DNA from: Pantoea cypripedii
GTDB lineage: Bacteria; Pseudomonadota; Gammaproteobacteria; Enterobacterales; Enterobacteriaceae
Assembly (NCBI RefSeq): GCF_002095535.1
Contig: NZ_MLJI01000001.1
Coordinates: 1,849,832 to 1,913,831 of the forward strand
Reading direction: 5' to 3'
Length of the DNA: 64,000 bases
Below are positions 1 to 8,192 of the stretch, in pieces (the first letter of the stretch is position 1; each line of letters opens with the position of its first letter). A program made the translations under genes and the position numbers. The notes beneath the pieces are model-generated. The model did not search any database and was not told where the DNA came from. It worked only from the letters and a program-made list of their open reading frames with translations.

Positions 1-27
1 CGGGCAACGGATTTAAGGATTTTTCTG

Positions 28-486
28 ATGCGGCTGATGATTCTGATCCTGGCGCTATTGCTGGCGGGGTGTAGCCATCATGCGCCGCCGCCCAATGGTC
101 GCTTGTCCGACTCCATCACCGTCATCGCTCAACTTAACGACCAGCTTAGCAATTGGCACGGCACTCCTTATCGCTACGGTGGACTCAGCCGGGGCGGTGT
201 CGATTGCTCTGGTTTTGTATATCTCACCTTCCGCGATAAATTCGATCTGCAATTACCGCGCTCTACCGATGAGCAAAGTGATATCGGCACCCGAATTGAT
301 AAAAATGATCTGTTACCTGGTGATTTAGTCTTCTTCAAAACCGGGAGCGGTGAGAATGGCTTACATGTTGGCATTTATGATACCGATAACACCTTCATTC
401 ATGCTTCAACCAGTCAGGGTGTCATTCGGTCATCGCTGGATAATGTTTACTGGCGGAAAGTCTTCTGGCAGGCTCGCCGTATTTAG
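28..486 (+). CDS. nlpC: NlpC, NlpC/P60-family lipoprotein endopeptidase
   Basis: A 152-residue lipoprotein predicted to cleave peptidoglycan peptides from the outer membrane. A short hydrophobic signal ends in a lipobox at L12-A13-G14-C15. Serine follows the lipidated cysteine, which by the Lol +2 rule favours the outer membrane. The NlpC/P60 catalytic cysteine is C60 (context VDCSGFVY), with histidines at H113 (LHVGIY) and H125 (FIHAS) suiting the rest of the site. An AAGGAT ribosome site 8 nt upstream supports the ATG at 28. In E. coli nlpC also precedes ydiV and selO, which supports the name. Substrate specificity is inferred from the family only. Confidence 0.9.
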   Translation: MRLMILILALLLAGCSHHAPPPNGRLSDSITVIAQLNDQLSNWHGTPYRYGGLSRGGVDCSGFVYLTFRDKFDLQLPRSTDEQSDIGTRIDKNDLLPGDLVFFKTGSGENGLHVGIYDTDNTFIHASTSQGVIRSSLDNVYWRKVFWQARRI

Positions 487-687
487 ATTCTATTTACCTT
501 ATACGCTCGTTTAGCCAAAACTCTGCTGCTGATTTCTGTACTTAAATTAAATTTCTTAGCCCTAAAAATGCTCTTTTTTAAAATGGCACTTTACCCCAGG
601 GGCATTTAATACTATCTATAATGCCTTAATGTAATTAATCGGTATGGATAATGTTCGTTGGTTATTTGGCTTAAGGATTATTTCAGC

Positions 688-729
688 ATGAAAAAGACGC
701 AATCAGGCATAAAAGCAGCTGTCTTCTAA
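688..729 (+). other. Possible 13-codon leader ORF and hairpin in the nlpC-ydiV gap
   Basis: The 316-nt gap 487-802 contains no ordinary gene. An ATG at 688, about 10 nt after an AGGA, opens a 13-residue ORF (MKKTQSGIKAAVF) ending at 729. A 7-bp inverted repeat, TCAGGCA at 703-709 and TGCCTGA at 743-749, brackets it and is followed by GCGTTTT. This could be a leader or attenuator for ydiV, or a weak terminator of nlpC, or chance. Nothing else stands out in the gap. Confidence 0.2.
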
Positions 730-802
730 CGTTTGCTCCTATTGCCTGAGCGTTTTCATTGATATACGATGCGCCAATCGCCACTGCTTCTGGCTGTTAA
801 AA

Positions 803-1546
803 ATGAAAGTTCATTTATCTGCCGACTATCAGTCGGAAACCTGGTTTTATCCAGCCTATTCATTAGCGGGCCAGTTAACTGCGGTTGAACTGGTTACGCA
901 ATTTGTCCACGACAGCGCACCAATCACGCTGCCGCAGGATTTGCTATTGCCGCAATTAGACGATGCACAGCAATTGCGCCTGTTGCAGAGCCAACTGACA
1001 CTGCTGGAAAAGTACCGTGACTTTTTTGAGTTAAATCAAATTATCGCTTTGGTTCGTATTGATGATTCAATGGCGGAAACGCTGCTGGATAGTGAATTTC
1101 TGTTAAGAAAATTCAAACAACTGCCGTTTATTGTTTTGGATATCAGCGAAACGTTCCCCCAATTATCGCAGGGGAAATCGCATCCGCTTTTGAGTGCGCT
1201 AAAAAGTGAATTTCGTTTATCGCTTTCACAATTCGGCGCTGGAGCCACTCCGGCAAATGCGGTTTATGATAATCTCTTCAGCGTGTTAAAACTGGATAAA
1301 AACTTTATTCAGGGACTGGCGAAACGTGCATCTTTTATACCCTTTATTCAGACGGTTATAGACAATTTCGGCAGCAATGCATCGCAGATTATTATTTGCG
1401 GTATTGATGATGCTGCCATGCTGGAGAAAGTGACGGAACTGAGTGGTGCCCACCTGCAGGGCGGCCTGTTTCCGGTGGTCAAAGCCGAACGCTTAAACGA
1501 TCTGATATATCCCGACGTAACCCTTAATTCTCCGTCACAGCAGTAA
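803..1546 (+). CDS. ydiV: YdiV-like degenerate EAL-domain protein (putative anti-FlhDC factor)
   Basis: A 247-residue protein matching the size and position of E. coli YdiV (237 residues), between nlpC and selO. YdiV is a catalytically dead EAL protein that binds FlhD of the FlhD4C2 flagellar activator and promotes its removal. No c-di-GMP hydrolysis is expected here: the EAL signature is absent (the matching stretch reads AVELVTQF). Retained family features include LGAG-like FGAGATPANAVYDNLF and the conserved LDKNFIQGL near residue 170. No clear ribosome site precedes the ATG, so translation may be weak or the start may differ. Sequence similarity to E. coli YdiV is modest, so the flagellar role is inferred from synteny. 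Confidence 0.75.
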   Translation: MKVHLSADYQSETWFYPAYSLAGQLTAVELVTQFVHDSAPITLPQDLLLPQLDDAQQLRLLQSQLTLLEKYRDFFELNQIIALVRIDDSMAETLLDSEFLLRKFKQLPFIVLDISETFPQLSQGKSHPLLSALKSEFRLSLSQFGAGATPANAVYDNLFSVLKLDKNFIQGLAKRASFIPFIQTVIDNFGSNASQIIICGIDDAAMLEKVTELSGAHLQGGLFPVVKAERLNDLIYPDVTLNSPSQQ

Positions 1547-1644
1547 ACCTTTCGTCTGTCGCCCCGGTAGTGCCCGCGTTACAATAACCATTGATTCTCA
1601 AACCAATCGTGGTGTCTGAAAACTGAGCACCTCGCGGAGTGACT

Positions 1645-3084
1645 ATGCAGTTTACCAATAGCTGGCAGCGGGAGTTGCCGGGATTCTACAGTTCACTGGC
1701 ACCCACCCCGTTACAGGGCGGACGTCTGTTGTATCACAACGCCCCTCTGGCGGCAGAGATGGCGCTAGACCCCGCCTTGTTCAGTGGTGACGGACATGGC
1801 GTATGGGCTGGGCAGGCGTTATTACCGGGGCAGGAGCCACTGGCACAGGTCTACAGCGGCCATCAGTTCGGTGTCTGGGCCGGACAGCTCGGCGACGGGC
1901 GCGGCATCCTGCTGGGTGAGCAATTGCTGGCAGACGGACGTAAACTCGACTGGCATCTGAAAGGTGCCGGGTTGACGCCTTACTCGCGCATGGGTGACGG
2001 GCGAGCGGTAATCCGTTCCACGGTGCGCGAATTTCTCGCTTCAGAAGCACTCCACCATTTGGGTATCCCCACCACGCGCGCCCTTAGCCTGGCGATTGGT
2101 GATGAACCGGTGTTGCGGGAAACCCAGGAACGTGGCGCGATGCTGATGCGTATCGCCGAAAGTCATTTACGTTTCGGCCACTTTGAACATTTTTACTATG
2201 GTGGCGAGCAGGATAAGGTAAGGCAGTTGGCTGACTATGCCATTCGTCATCACTGGCCGGCATTGCAGGATCAGGCTGACCGTTATCTGTTGTGGTTCAC
2301 CGATATTGTGAAACGCACCGCCAGCCTGATCGCCCAGTGGCAAAGTGTCGGTTTTGCCCACGGGGTGATGAACACCGATAACATGTCGCTGCTCGGGCTG
2401 ACCATTGATTACGGTCCCTATGGTTTTCTCGACGATTACCAGCCGAACTTTATCTGCAATCACAGTGATTATCAGGGGCGCTATGCCTTCGATAACCAGC
2501 CTGCGGTGGGATTGTGGAATCTCAACCGTCTGGCACACGCGTTGTCCGGGTTAATGACCACCGAACAACTGAAGCAGGCGCTGAGCCACTACGAACCGGA
2601 ACTGATGCGGGTATGGGGCGAGAAAATGCGCGCTAAACTTGGTCTGCTGACGCCGGACGCCAATGACAACGTGATTCTTACCGGATTGCTGGCGCTGATG
2701 ACCCAGGAACGCAGCGACTACACGCTGACTTTCCGTCTGCTCAGCGACACCCAACAACAGCAAATACGCTCACCGCTGCGGGATGAATTTATCGACCGGG
2801 ATGCGTTTGATCGCTGGTATGAAGGCTATCGCCAGCGTCTGTTACAGGACGAAGCCAGTGATGAAGAACGGCAGAAGGTGATGAAAGGCGCGAATCCGGC
2901 GCTGGTGTTGCGTAATTATCTTGCCCAGCAGGTGATTGATGAGGTTGAACGCGGTGAAACTGCAGCGCTTGAGCGTCTGCATCTGGCTTTGCAGCAACCG
3001 TTCAGTGATGAAGCCGTCAGCGCGGAACTGCGCCAACGGCCACCTGAGTGGGGGAAAACGCTGGAGGTGAGCTGCTCCAGCTAA
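1645..3084 (+). CDS. selO: SelO, protein AMPylase (YdiU)
   Basis: A 479-residue pseudokinase-fold enzyme. The family transfers AMP from ATP to Ser/Thr/Tyr of proteins involved in redox homeostasis. Family stretches visible are [38 protein letters not shown] and GVMNTDNMS with the following [11 protein letters not shown]. The chain ends CSS, so cysteine stands at the antepenultimate position that is selenocysteine in vertebrate SelO. I chose the ATG at 1645 because GGAG (1636-1639) lies 5 nt upstream. A GTG two codons earlier (1639) overlaps that GGAG and is unlikely. The gene converges on aroH with only 9 nt between stops. The ydiE/hemP gene found here in E. coli is absent. Confidence 0.95.
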   Translation: MQFTNSWQRELPGFYSSLAPTPLQGGRLLYHNAPLAAEMALDPALFSGDGHGVWAGQALLPGQEPLAQVYSGHQFGVWAGQLGDGRGILLGEQLLADGRKLDWHLKGAGLTPYSRMGDGRAVIRSTVREFLASEALHHLGIPTTRALSLAIGDEPVLRETQERGAMLMRIAESHLRFGHFEHFYYGGEQDKVRQLADYAIRHHWPALQDQADRYLLWFTDIVKRTASLIAQWQSVGFAHGVMNTDNMSLLGLTIDYGPYGFLDDYQPNFICNHSDYQGRYAFDNQPAVGLWNLNRLAHALSGLMTTEQLKQALSHYEPELMRVWGEKMRAKLGLLTPDANDNVILTGLLALMTQERSDYTLTFRLLSDTQQQQIRSPLRDEFIDRDAFDRWYEGYRQRLLQDEASDEERQKVMKGANPALVLRNYLAQQVIDEVERGETAALERLHLALQQPFSDEAVSAELRQRPPEWGKTLEVSCSS

Positions 3085-3093
3085 TTCAGGCGA

Positions 3094-4140
3094 TTAAAAA
3101 CGGCTGTCGACGGCGGCAGCCAGTTGCGCCAGCACTTCTGCGCTATCATCCCAGCCGAGGCAAGGATCGGTGATGGATTGGCCGTAAACCAGCGGTTCGC
3201 CGCTGACCACCTTCTGGTTGCCTTCCTGCAGGAAACTCTCAATCATCACCCCGGCGACAGCACGAGAACCGGCGCGGATCTGTGCCGCAACATCCAGCGC
3301 TACGTCACGCTGACGACGATGTTGCTTCTGACAGTTGGCATGGCTGAAATCAATCACCAGCTGTTCCGGCAGATTGAAATCACGCAGGTTCGCCGCCGCT
3401 GCCGCCACATCATCGGCATGGTAATTAGGCTGACGACCACCGCGAAGAATCACATGGCCATGCGGATTGCCGCTGGTTTGATAAATGGTCATCTGGCCAT
3501 TCTTATCCGGCGACAGGAACATATGGCTGGCGCGGGCGGCACGAATCGCATCCACGGCAATTTGCACATTCCCGTCGGTGCCATTTTTAAAACCAACCGG
3601 GCAGGATAACGCTGAAGCCATTTCACGATGAATCTGGCTTTCGGTGGTGCGGGCACCAATTGCGCCCCAGCTGATCAGGTCAGCAATAAACTGGCCGATC
3701 ACCATATCGAGAAATTCAGTGGCGGTAGGCATCCCCGTGGCGTTGATATCCAGCAACAGCTGGCGCGCAATGGCAATGCCGCGATTGACATCATAGCTGC
3801 CATCCAGGTCGGGATCGGAGATCAGACCTTTCCAGCCCACCACGGTGCGCGGCTTTTCAAAATAGGCGCGCATCACAATTTCAAGTCGATCCTGGTACTT
3901 TTCGCGCAGCACATTGAGGCGTGCGGCATACTCCAGCGCTGCTTTTGGGTCGTGCAGTGAGCAGGGACCGATAATCACCAGCAGGCGCGGATCTTCTCCG
4001 GTGAGGATGCGGGCAATGCGCTGACGCGCTGTCGTGACACTGGCGGCAATCTCCGCCGAAATGGGGTGTTTTTGCGCTAAAGCGGCTGGCATTATCAGGC
4101 TGCCAATGCGCGCGGTACGCAGTTCATCAGTTTTGTTCAT
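3094..4140 (-). CDS. aroH: AroH, 3-deoxy-7-phosphoheptulonate synthase (Trp-type)
   Basis: A 348-residue enzyme condensing PEP and erythrose 4-phosphate, the first step of the shikimate pathway. It equals E. coli AroH in length and shares long stretches with it, for example EFLDMVIGQFIADLISWGAI and HREMASALSCPVGFKNGTDG. The PEP-binding and metal-site region around RTVVGWKGLISDPDLDGSYD is intact. The start at MNKTDELRTAR (4140) follows E. coli; a reading frame 20 codons longer has no support. E. coli AroH is feedback-inhibited by tryptophan and repressed by TrpR. I see no TrpR-like operator (inverted ACTAGT) in the 160 nt upstream. Confidence 0.95.
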   Translation of the reverse strand: MNKTDELRTARIGSLIMPAALAQKHPISAEIAASVTTARQRIARILTGEDPRLLVIIGPCSLHDPKAALEYAARLNVLREKYQDRLEIVMRAYFEKPRTVVGWKGLISDPDLDGSYDVNRGIAIARQLLLDINATGMPTATEFLDMVIGQFIADLISWGAIGARTTESQIHREMASALSCPVGFKNGTDGNVQIAVDAIRAARASHMFLSPDKNGQMTIYQTSGNPHGHVILRGGRQPNYHADDVAAAAANLRDFNLPEQLVIDFSHANCQKQHRRQRDVALDVAAQIRAGSRAVAGVMIESFLQEGNQKVVSGEPLVYGQSITDPCLGWDDSAEVLAQLAAAVDSRF

Positions 4141-4244
4141 TGGGATTCTCGAAAATCTGTTCTTCGCAACGGTGAAATACCGGGAAGTGATGGTGGTCAC
4201 AATAAACCATTAACCTGCGATTTCAACCTGCTAAAGCGAAAGGA

Positions 4245-4292
4245 AATAAAATAAGACGGCAGCCCCGCTTTACAAGCGCGTCAGCCACCGTC
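4245..4292 (-). terminator. Probable intrinsic terminator of ppsR
   Basis: Read on the minus strand, GACGGTGGC and GCTGCCGTC form a 9-bp stem with two G-T pairs and an inner GCGC/GCG pairing. The sequence TTATTTTATTT follows. It lies directly downstream of the ppsR stop and before aroH. Confidence 0.55.
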
Positions 4293-4299
4293 CCGAACG

Positions 4300-5127
4300 T
4301 TAATACATGCGGCGCGTCAGCCCCATAATGTCGAGGATTTTGGTGGCGATCTCTTCTACTGAGTAATTGGTGCTGTTGAGGTAACGAATCTGGTGGGTGC
4401 GGAACAACGCTTCCACCTCACCGACTTCAAGCCGACACTGGCGCATTGAGGCATAACGCGTATTTTCGGCGCGCTCCTGGCGGATGGCTGCCAGGCGCTC
4501 GGGGTCGATGGTCAGGCCAAATAATTTATGCTGATGAGCACGCAGTGCGGGCGGCAGTTTCAGGTTATCCATATCATCGGCGATAAAAGGATAGTTGGCG
4601 GCACGTACGCCAAATTGCATCGCCAGATAGAGGCTGGTAGGTGTTTTACCACAACGTGACACCCCGAGCAGGATCACCTGAGCATCTTCCAGGCCGCGCA
4701 GGGAAATCCCATCGTCATGTGCCAGGGTGTAATCGATGGCGGCGATGCGTGCATCGTATTTGCCGAGATTGCTGGCTGTCAGCCCGTGGGTGCGATGGGC
4801 AACCGGCATGGAAGGCACCCCCAGCTCACTTTGCAGCGGACCAACCAGCGCCTGCACGATGTCCTGACAAAATCCCTCGCTCTCCAGAATAATTTCCCGC
4901 ACATCGGGCGTCACGATAGAGAAGAACACCAGCGGGCGTACGCCACTTTGCTGATATAGCGCGTTAATTTGCGCTTTAACTGCCTGTGCGCGCTGCACAT
5001 TTTCAACAAAGGGCAGGGTTACGCTATTGGTATTGACCGGAAACTGTGACAGCACCGCATGGCCCAGCACTTCAGCAGTGATGGCGGTGCCATCGGAAAT
5101 ATAGAACACGCTGCGTTCAGCACTCAT
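4300..5127 (-). CDS. ppsR: PpsR, PEP synthetase regulatory kinase/pyrophosphorylase
   Basis: A 275-residue bifunctional regulator (DUF299 family). It inactivates PEP synthetase by ADP-dependent threonine phosphorylation and reactivates it by Pi-dependent dephosphorylation. The P-loop-like [11 protein letters not shown] is intact, and the C-terminal [19 protein letters not shown] matches E. coli YdiA/PpsR closely. I place the start at MSAERSVF (5127): E. coli begins near here, and a GAGGAT lies about 11 nt upstream. An ATG six codons earlier (5145) has no ribosome site. It is transcribed divergently from its target ppsA across a 448-nt region. Confidence 0.93.
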   Translation of the reverse strand: MSAERSVFYISDGTAITAEVLGHAVLSQFPVNTNSVTLPFVENVQRAQAVKAQINALYQQSGVRPLVFFSIVTPDVREIILESEGFCQDIVQALVGPLQSELGVPSMPVAHRTHGLTASNLGKYDARIAAIDYTLAHDDGISLRGLEDAQVILLGVSRCGKTPTSLYLAMQFGVRAANYPFIADDMDNLKLPPALRAHQHKLFGLTIDPERLAAIRQERAENTRYASMRQCRLEVGEVEALFRTHQIRYLNSTNYSVEEIATKILDIMGLTRRMY

Positions 5128-5575
5128 AATGGGAAATATCCTCATGGTAACTTTTGCGTAACATTAGCGTTGTTGAAATTTCATTTTACAGGATAATAAA
5201 ACGAAATATCCATATGACAAACAACATCGCAAGCTGCGTATTAATCTAAATACCAATATAGATGAAATGGCGTTTTGGAAATCATCCTTTTTCCCGGTTA
5301 TTTTGCTTCGCGCACAAAATAAAGTCCGATTCTGTTGCGCAACAAAATGCAACAGCTAACCCTCTGAAAATGGGAATTTTATCGCTGAAGCAATCTGTTA
5401 GCGTTAATTGAGTGCGTTGCGCAACTCTGCTAATTGCGGGTACTAATCCGATTTTTCATTTCTTTCACTGCTTTAACGATTCAACACTTAGTCTTTATTT
5501 AACGGTTGTGCCAGGCTGTATTTGCGAATAGCAAAATGTTCCATGTGCCCCCAATCATTTAAAAGGATAATCTCG
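5128..5575. promoter_or_regulatory. ppsR-ppsA divergent control region
   Basis: An AT-rich 448-nt gap with no convincing gene. Two copies of the perfect palindrome GTTGCGCAAC lie at 5334-5343 and 5416-5425, 82 bp apart. A Cra/FruR-like half-palindrome, TTTAACGATTCAAC, lies at 5472-5485 and matches about 10 of 13 defined positions of the inverted consensus. Cra activates ppsA in E. coli, so the site is plausible but weak. ppsA has AAAAGGA about 9 nt before its ATG. Confidence 0.4.
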
Positions 5576-7963
5576 ATGTCCAATAAAGGCGAACAGCCGC
5601 TAGTGCTCTGGTACAACCAGCTTGGCATGCATGATGTTGATCGGGTGGGAGGAAAAAACGCCTCTCTGGGTGAAATGATTACCAATTTGTCGTCGCTGGG
5701 TGTGGCTGTACCCAATGGCTATGCGACCACATCTTATGCTTTTAATCAGTTTCTCGATCAAAGCGGGCTGAACCAGCGTATCTATGACCTGCTGGACAAG
5801 ACCGATATTGACGATGTCGATGAACTGGCGAAAGCGGGTAAGCAGATCCGTCAATGGGTGGTGGATACCCCATTCCAGCCGGAGCTGGAGACGGCGATTC
5901 ATGATGCTTATCAGCAATTATCCTCTGATGATGCGGACGCTTCCTTTGCGGTGCGTTCTTCTGCTACCGCAGAAGATATGCCAGACGCCTCCTTTGCCGG
6001 ACAGCAAGAAACTTTCCTCAATGTGCAGGGCATTGATGCGGTGATGGTGGCCGTGAAGCACGTTTATGCTTCTTTATTTAACGATCGCGCCATCTCTTAT
6101 CGTGTGCATCAGGGCTACGACCATCGCGGGGTAGCGCTGTCGGCGGGTATCCAGCGCATGGTGCGTTCCGATCTCGCCTCCTCAGGCGTCATGTTCACCA
6201 TCGATACCGAATCCGGCTTTGATCAGGTGGTATTTATCACTGCGGCGCTCGGCCTGGGTGAAATGGTGGTGCAGGGTGCCGTTAACCCCGATGAATTCTA
6301 CGTGCACAAACCAACGCTGGCGGCGAATCGCCCGGCGATTGTGCGACGTAATATGGGTTCGAAAAAAGTACGCATGGTTTATGCCGACTCCCATGAGCAC
6401 GGCAAGCAGGTACGTATTGAAGATGTGGCGGAGGCCGAGCGCGATCATTTCTGTCTGACTGATGAGGAAGTGCAGGCGCTGGCGCGTCAGGCGGTCCTTA
6501 TCGAGCAGCATTACAAACGCCCGATGGATATCGAGTGGGCCAAAGACGGTCACACCGGCAAATTGTTTATCGTCCAGGCGCGCCCGGAGACGGTGCGTTC
6601 TAACGGCCAGGTGATGGAACGTTACACTTTGCAGGGCAAAGGCAAAGTGGTGGTGGAAGGACGCGCCATTGGTCACCGCATCGGTGCCGGTGAAGTGAAG
6701 GTAATTCAGGACATCAGCCAGATGAACCGTATCGAGAAAGGCGATGTGCTGGTCACCGACATGACCGACCCGGACTGGGAACCGATCATGAAAAAAGCCT
6801 CGGCGATTGTCACCAACCGTGGTGGACGTACCTGCCACGCGGCAATCATTGCGCGTGAGCTGGGCATTCCGGCGGTTGTGGGTTGCGGTGACGCCACCGA
6901 TCGTTTGAAAGACGGCCACAAAGTCACCGTCTCCTGCGCTGAGGGTGATACCGGTTACGTGTATGACGATTTGCTTGATTTTGAAGTGACCAGCTCGCAG
7001 GTGGATAGCCTGCCGGACCTGCCGTTGAAAATCATGATGAACGTCGGTAACCCGGATCGCGCATTTGACTTCGCCTGTCTGCCCAATGAAGGGGTGGGGC
7101 TGGCGCGTCTGGAATTCATCATCAACCGCATGATTGGCGTGCATCCAAAAGCGCTGCTGGAGTTTGATCAACAGACGCCAGAATTGCAGCAGGAAATTCG
7201 TCAAATGATGAAAGGCTTTGACGATCCGGTTGAGTTCTACATTGCACGCCTGACGGAAGGAATCGCCACTCTGGGTGCCGCATTTGCGCCAAAACGCGTC
7301 ATCGTGCGTTTGTCTGATTTCAAATCCAATGAGTACGCCAACCTGGTCGGTGGTGAACGTTACGAGCCGGAAGAAGAAAACCCGATGCTGGGCTTCCGTG
7401 GCGCGGGCCGTTATGTTGCCGACAGCTTCCGCGATTGTTTTGCCCTGGAATGTGCCGCCGTCAAACGCGTGCGCAATGACATGGGTCTGACTAACGTCGA
7501 AATCATGATTCCGTTTGTGCGTACCGTGGCTCAGGCGGAGGCGGTGGTTGAGGAACTGGCGAAGCAGGGTCTGAAACGGGGTGAGAATGGTCTGAAGGTG
7601 ATCATGATGTGTGAGATCCCGTCCAATGCGTTGTTGGCCGATCAGTTCCTGCAATACTTTGATGGTTTCTCCATCGGTTCCAACGATATGACGCAGCTGG
7701 CGCTGGGTCTTGATCGTGACTCCGGCGTGGTTTCGGCGTTGTTTGATGAGCGTAACGATGCAGTGAAAGCGCTGCTGTCGATGGCAATTCAGGCAGCGAA
7801 GAAACAGGGTAAATACGTTGGTATCTGCGGGCAGGGACCGTCCGACCATCAGGACTTTGCTGCCTGGCTGATGGAAGAGGGGATCGATAGCCTGTCCCTG
7901 AATCCGGATACGGTGGTGGAAACCTGGCTGAGTCTGGCGGAGCTGGATGCCGGGAAGTCATAA
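5576..7963 (+). CDS. ppsA: PpsA, phosphoenolpyruvate synthase
   Basis: A 795-residue enzyme (792 in E. coli) making PEP, AMP and Pi from pyruvate and ATP, needed for growth on three-carbon substrates. Domain order: N-terminal ATP-grasp-like nucleotide domain ([30 protein letters not shown]), a phosphohistidine domain with [15 protein letters not shown] (catalytic His; the neighbouring Thr is the PpsR target in E. coli), and a C-terminal PEP/pyruvate TIM barrel ([27 protein letters not shown]). The start at 5576 has AAAAGGA 9 nt upstream; the open frame 18 codons longer lacks support. It pairs functionally with ppsR and opposes PykF, encoded later in the window. Confidence 0.97.
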   Translation: MSNKGEQPLVLWYNQLGMHDVDRVGGKNASLGEMITNLSSLGVAVPNGYATTSYAFNQFLDQSGLNQRIYDLLDKTDIDDVDELAKAGKQIRQWVVDTPFQPELETAIHDAYQQLSSDDADASFAVRSSATAEDMPDASFAGQQETFLNVQGIDAVMVAVKHVYASLFNDRAISYRVHQGYDHRGVALSAGIQRMVRSDLASSGVMFTIDTESGFDQVVFITAALGLGEMVVQGAVNPDEFYVHKPTLAANRPAIVRRNMGSKKVRMVYADSHEHGKQVRIEDVAEAERDHFCLTDEEVQALARQAVLIEQHYKRPMDIEWAKDGHTGKLFIVQARPETVRSNGQVMERYTLQGKGKVVVEGRAIGHRIGAGEVKVIQDISQMNRIEKGDVLVTDMTDPDWEPIMKKASAIVTNRGGRTCHAAIIARELGIPAVVGCGDATDRLKDGHKVTVSCAEGDTGYVYDDLLDFEVTSSQVDSLPDLPLKIMMNVGNPDRAFDFACLPNEGVGLARLEFIINRMIGVHPKALLEFDQQTPELQQEIRQMMKGFDDPVEFYIARLTEGIATLGAAFAPKRVIVRLSDFKSNEYANLVGGERYEPEEENPMLGFRGAGRYVADSFRDCFALECAAVKRVRNDMGLTNVEIMIPFVRTVAQAEAVVEELAKQGLKRGENGLKVIMMCEIPSNALLADQFLQYFDGFSIGSNDMTQLALGLDRDSGVVSALFDERNDAVKALLSMAIQAAKKQGKYVGICGQGPSDHQDFAAWLMEEGIDSLSLNPDTVVETWLSLAELDAGKS

Positions 7964-7975
7964 GGCATGAAAACT

Positions 7976-8010
7976 GAAACGTTCCGGAGCGAGTCCGGAA
8001 CGTTTCGTTT
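7976..8010 (+). terminator. Intrinsic terminator of ppsA
   Basis: A perfect 13-bp stem, GAAACGTTCCGGA (7976-7988) and TCCGGAACGTTTC (7994-8006), with a 5-nt loop and followed by GTTTG. It begins 13 nt after the ppsA stop and marks the edge of the conserved backbone before the metalloprotease array. Confidence 0.75.
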
Positions 8011-8192
8011 GAAATAATAAATATCGGTCACTGTCAAACTTTCATATCTCCTTCTTAATATCTACCCCCTTTTCTTCAGTGAAATATTTTCTTTATTAGT
8101 TAACTCCGGAATGATTCAGGGATGCTCTATTTATCTCTTCTTTAATTCTTCCATTATTAATGTGGGAATTTATTTAACCGGAGAAACGGGTT

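Noticed and set aside
6182..7849. 555-codon open frame antisense to ppsA
   Set aside because: It lies wholly within the strongly conserved ppsA gene, has His/Arg-rich composition typical of an antisense shadow, and no ribosome site.
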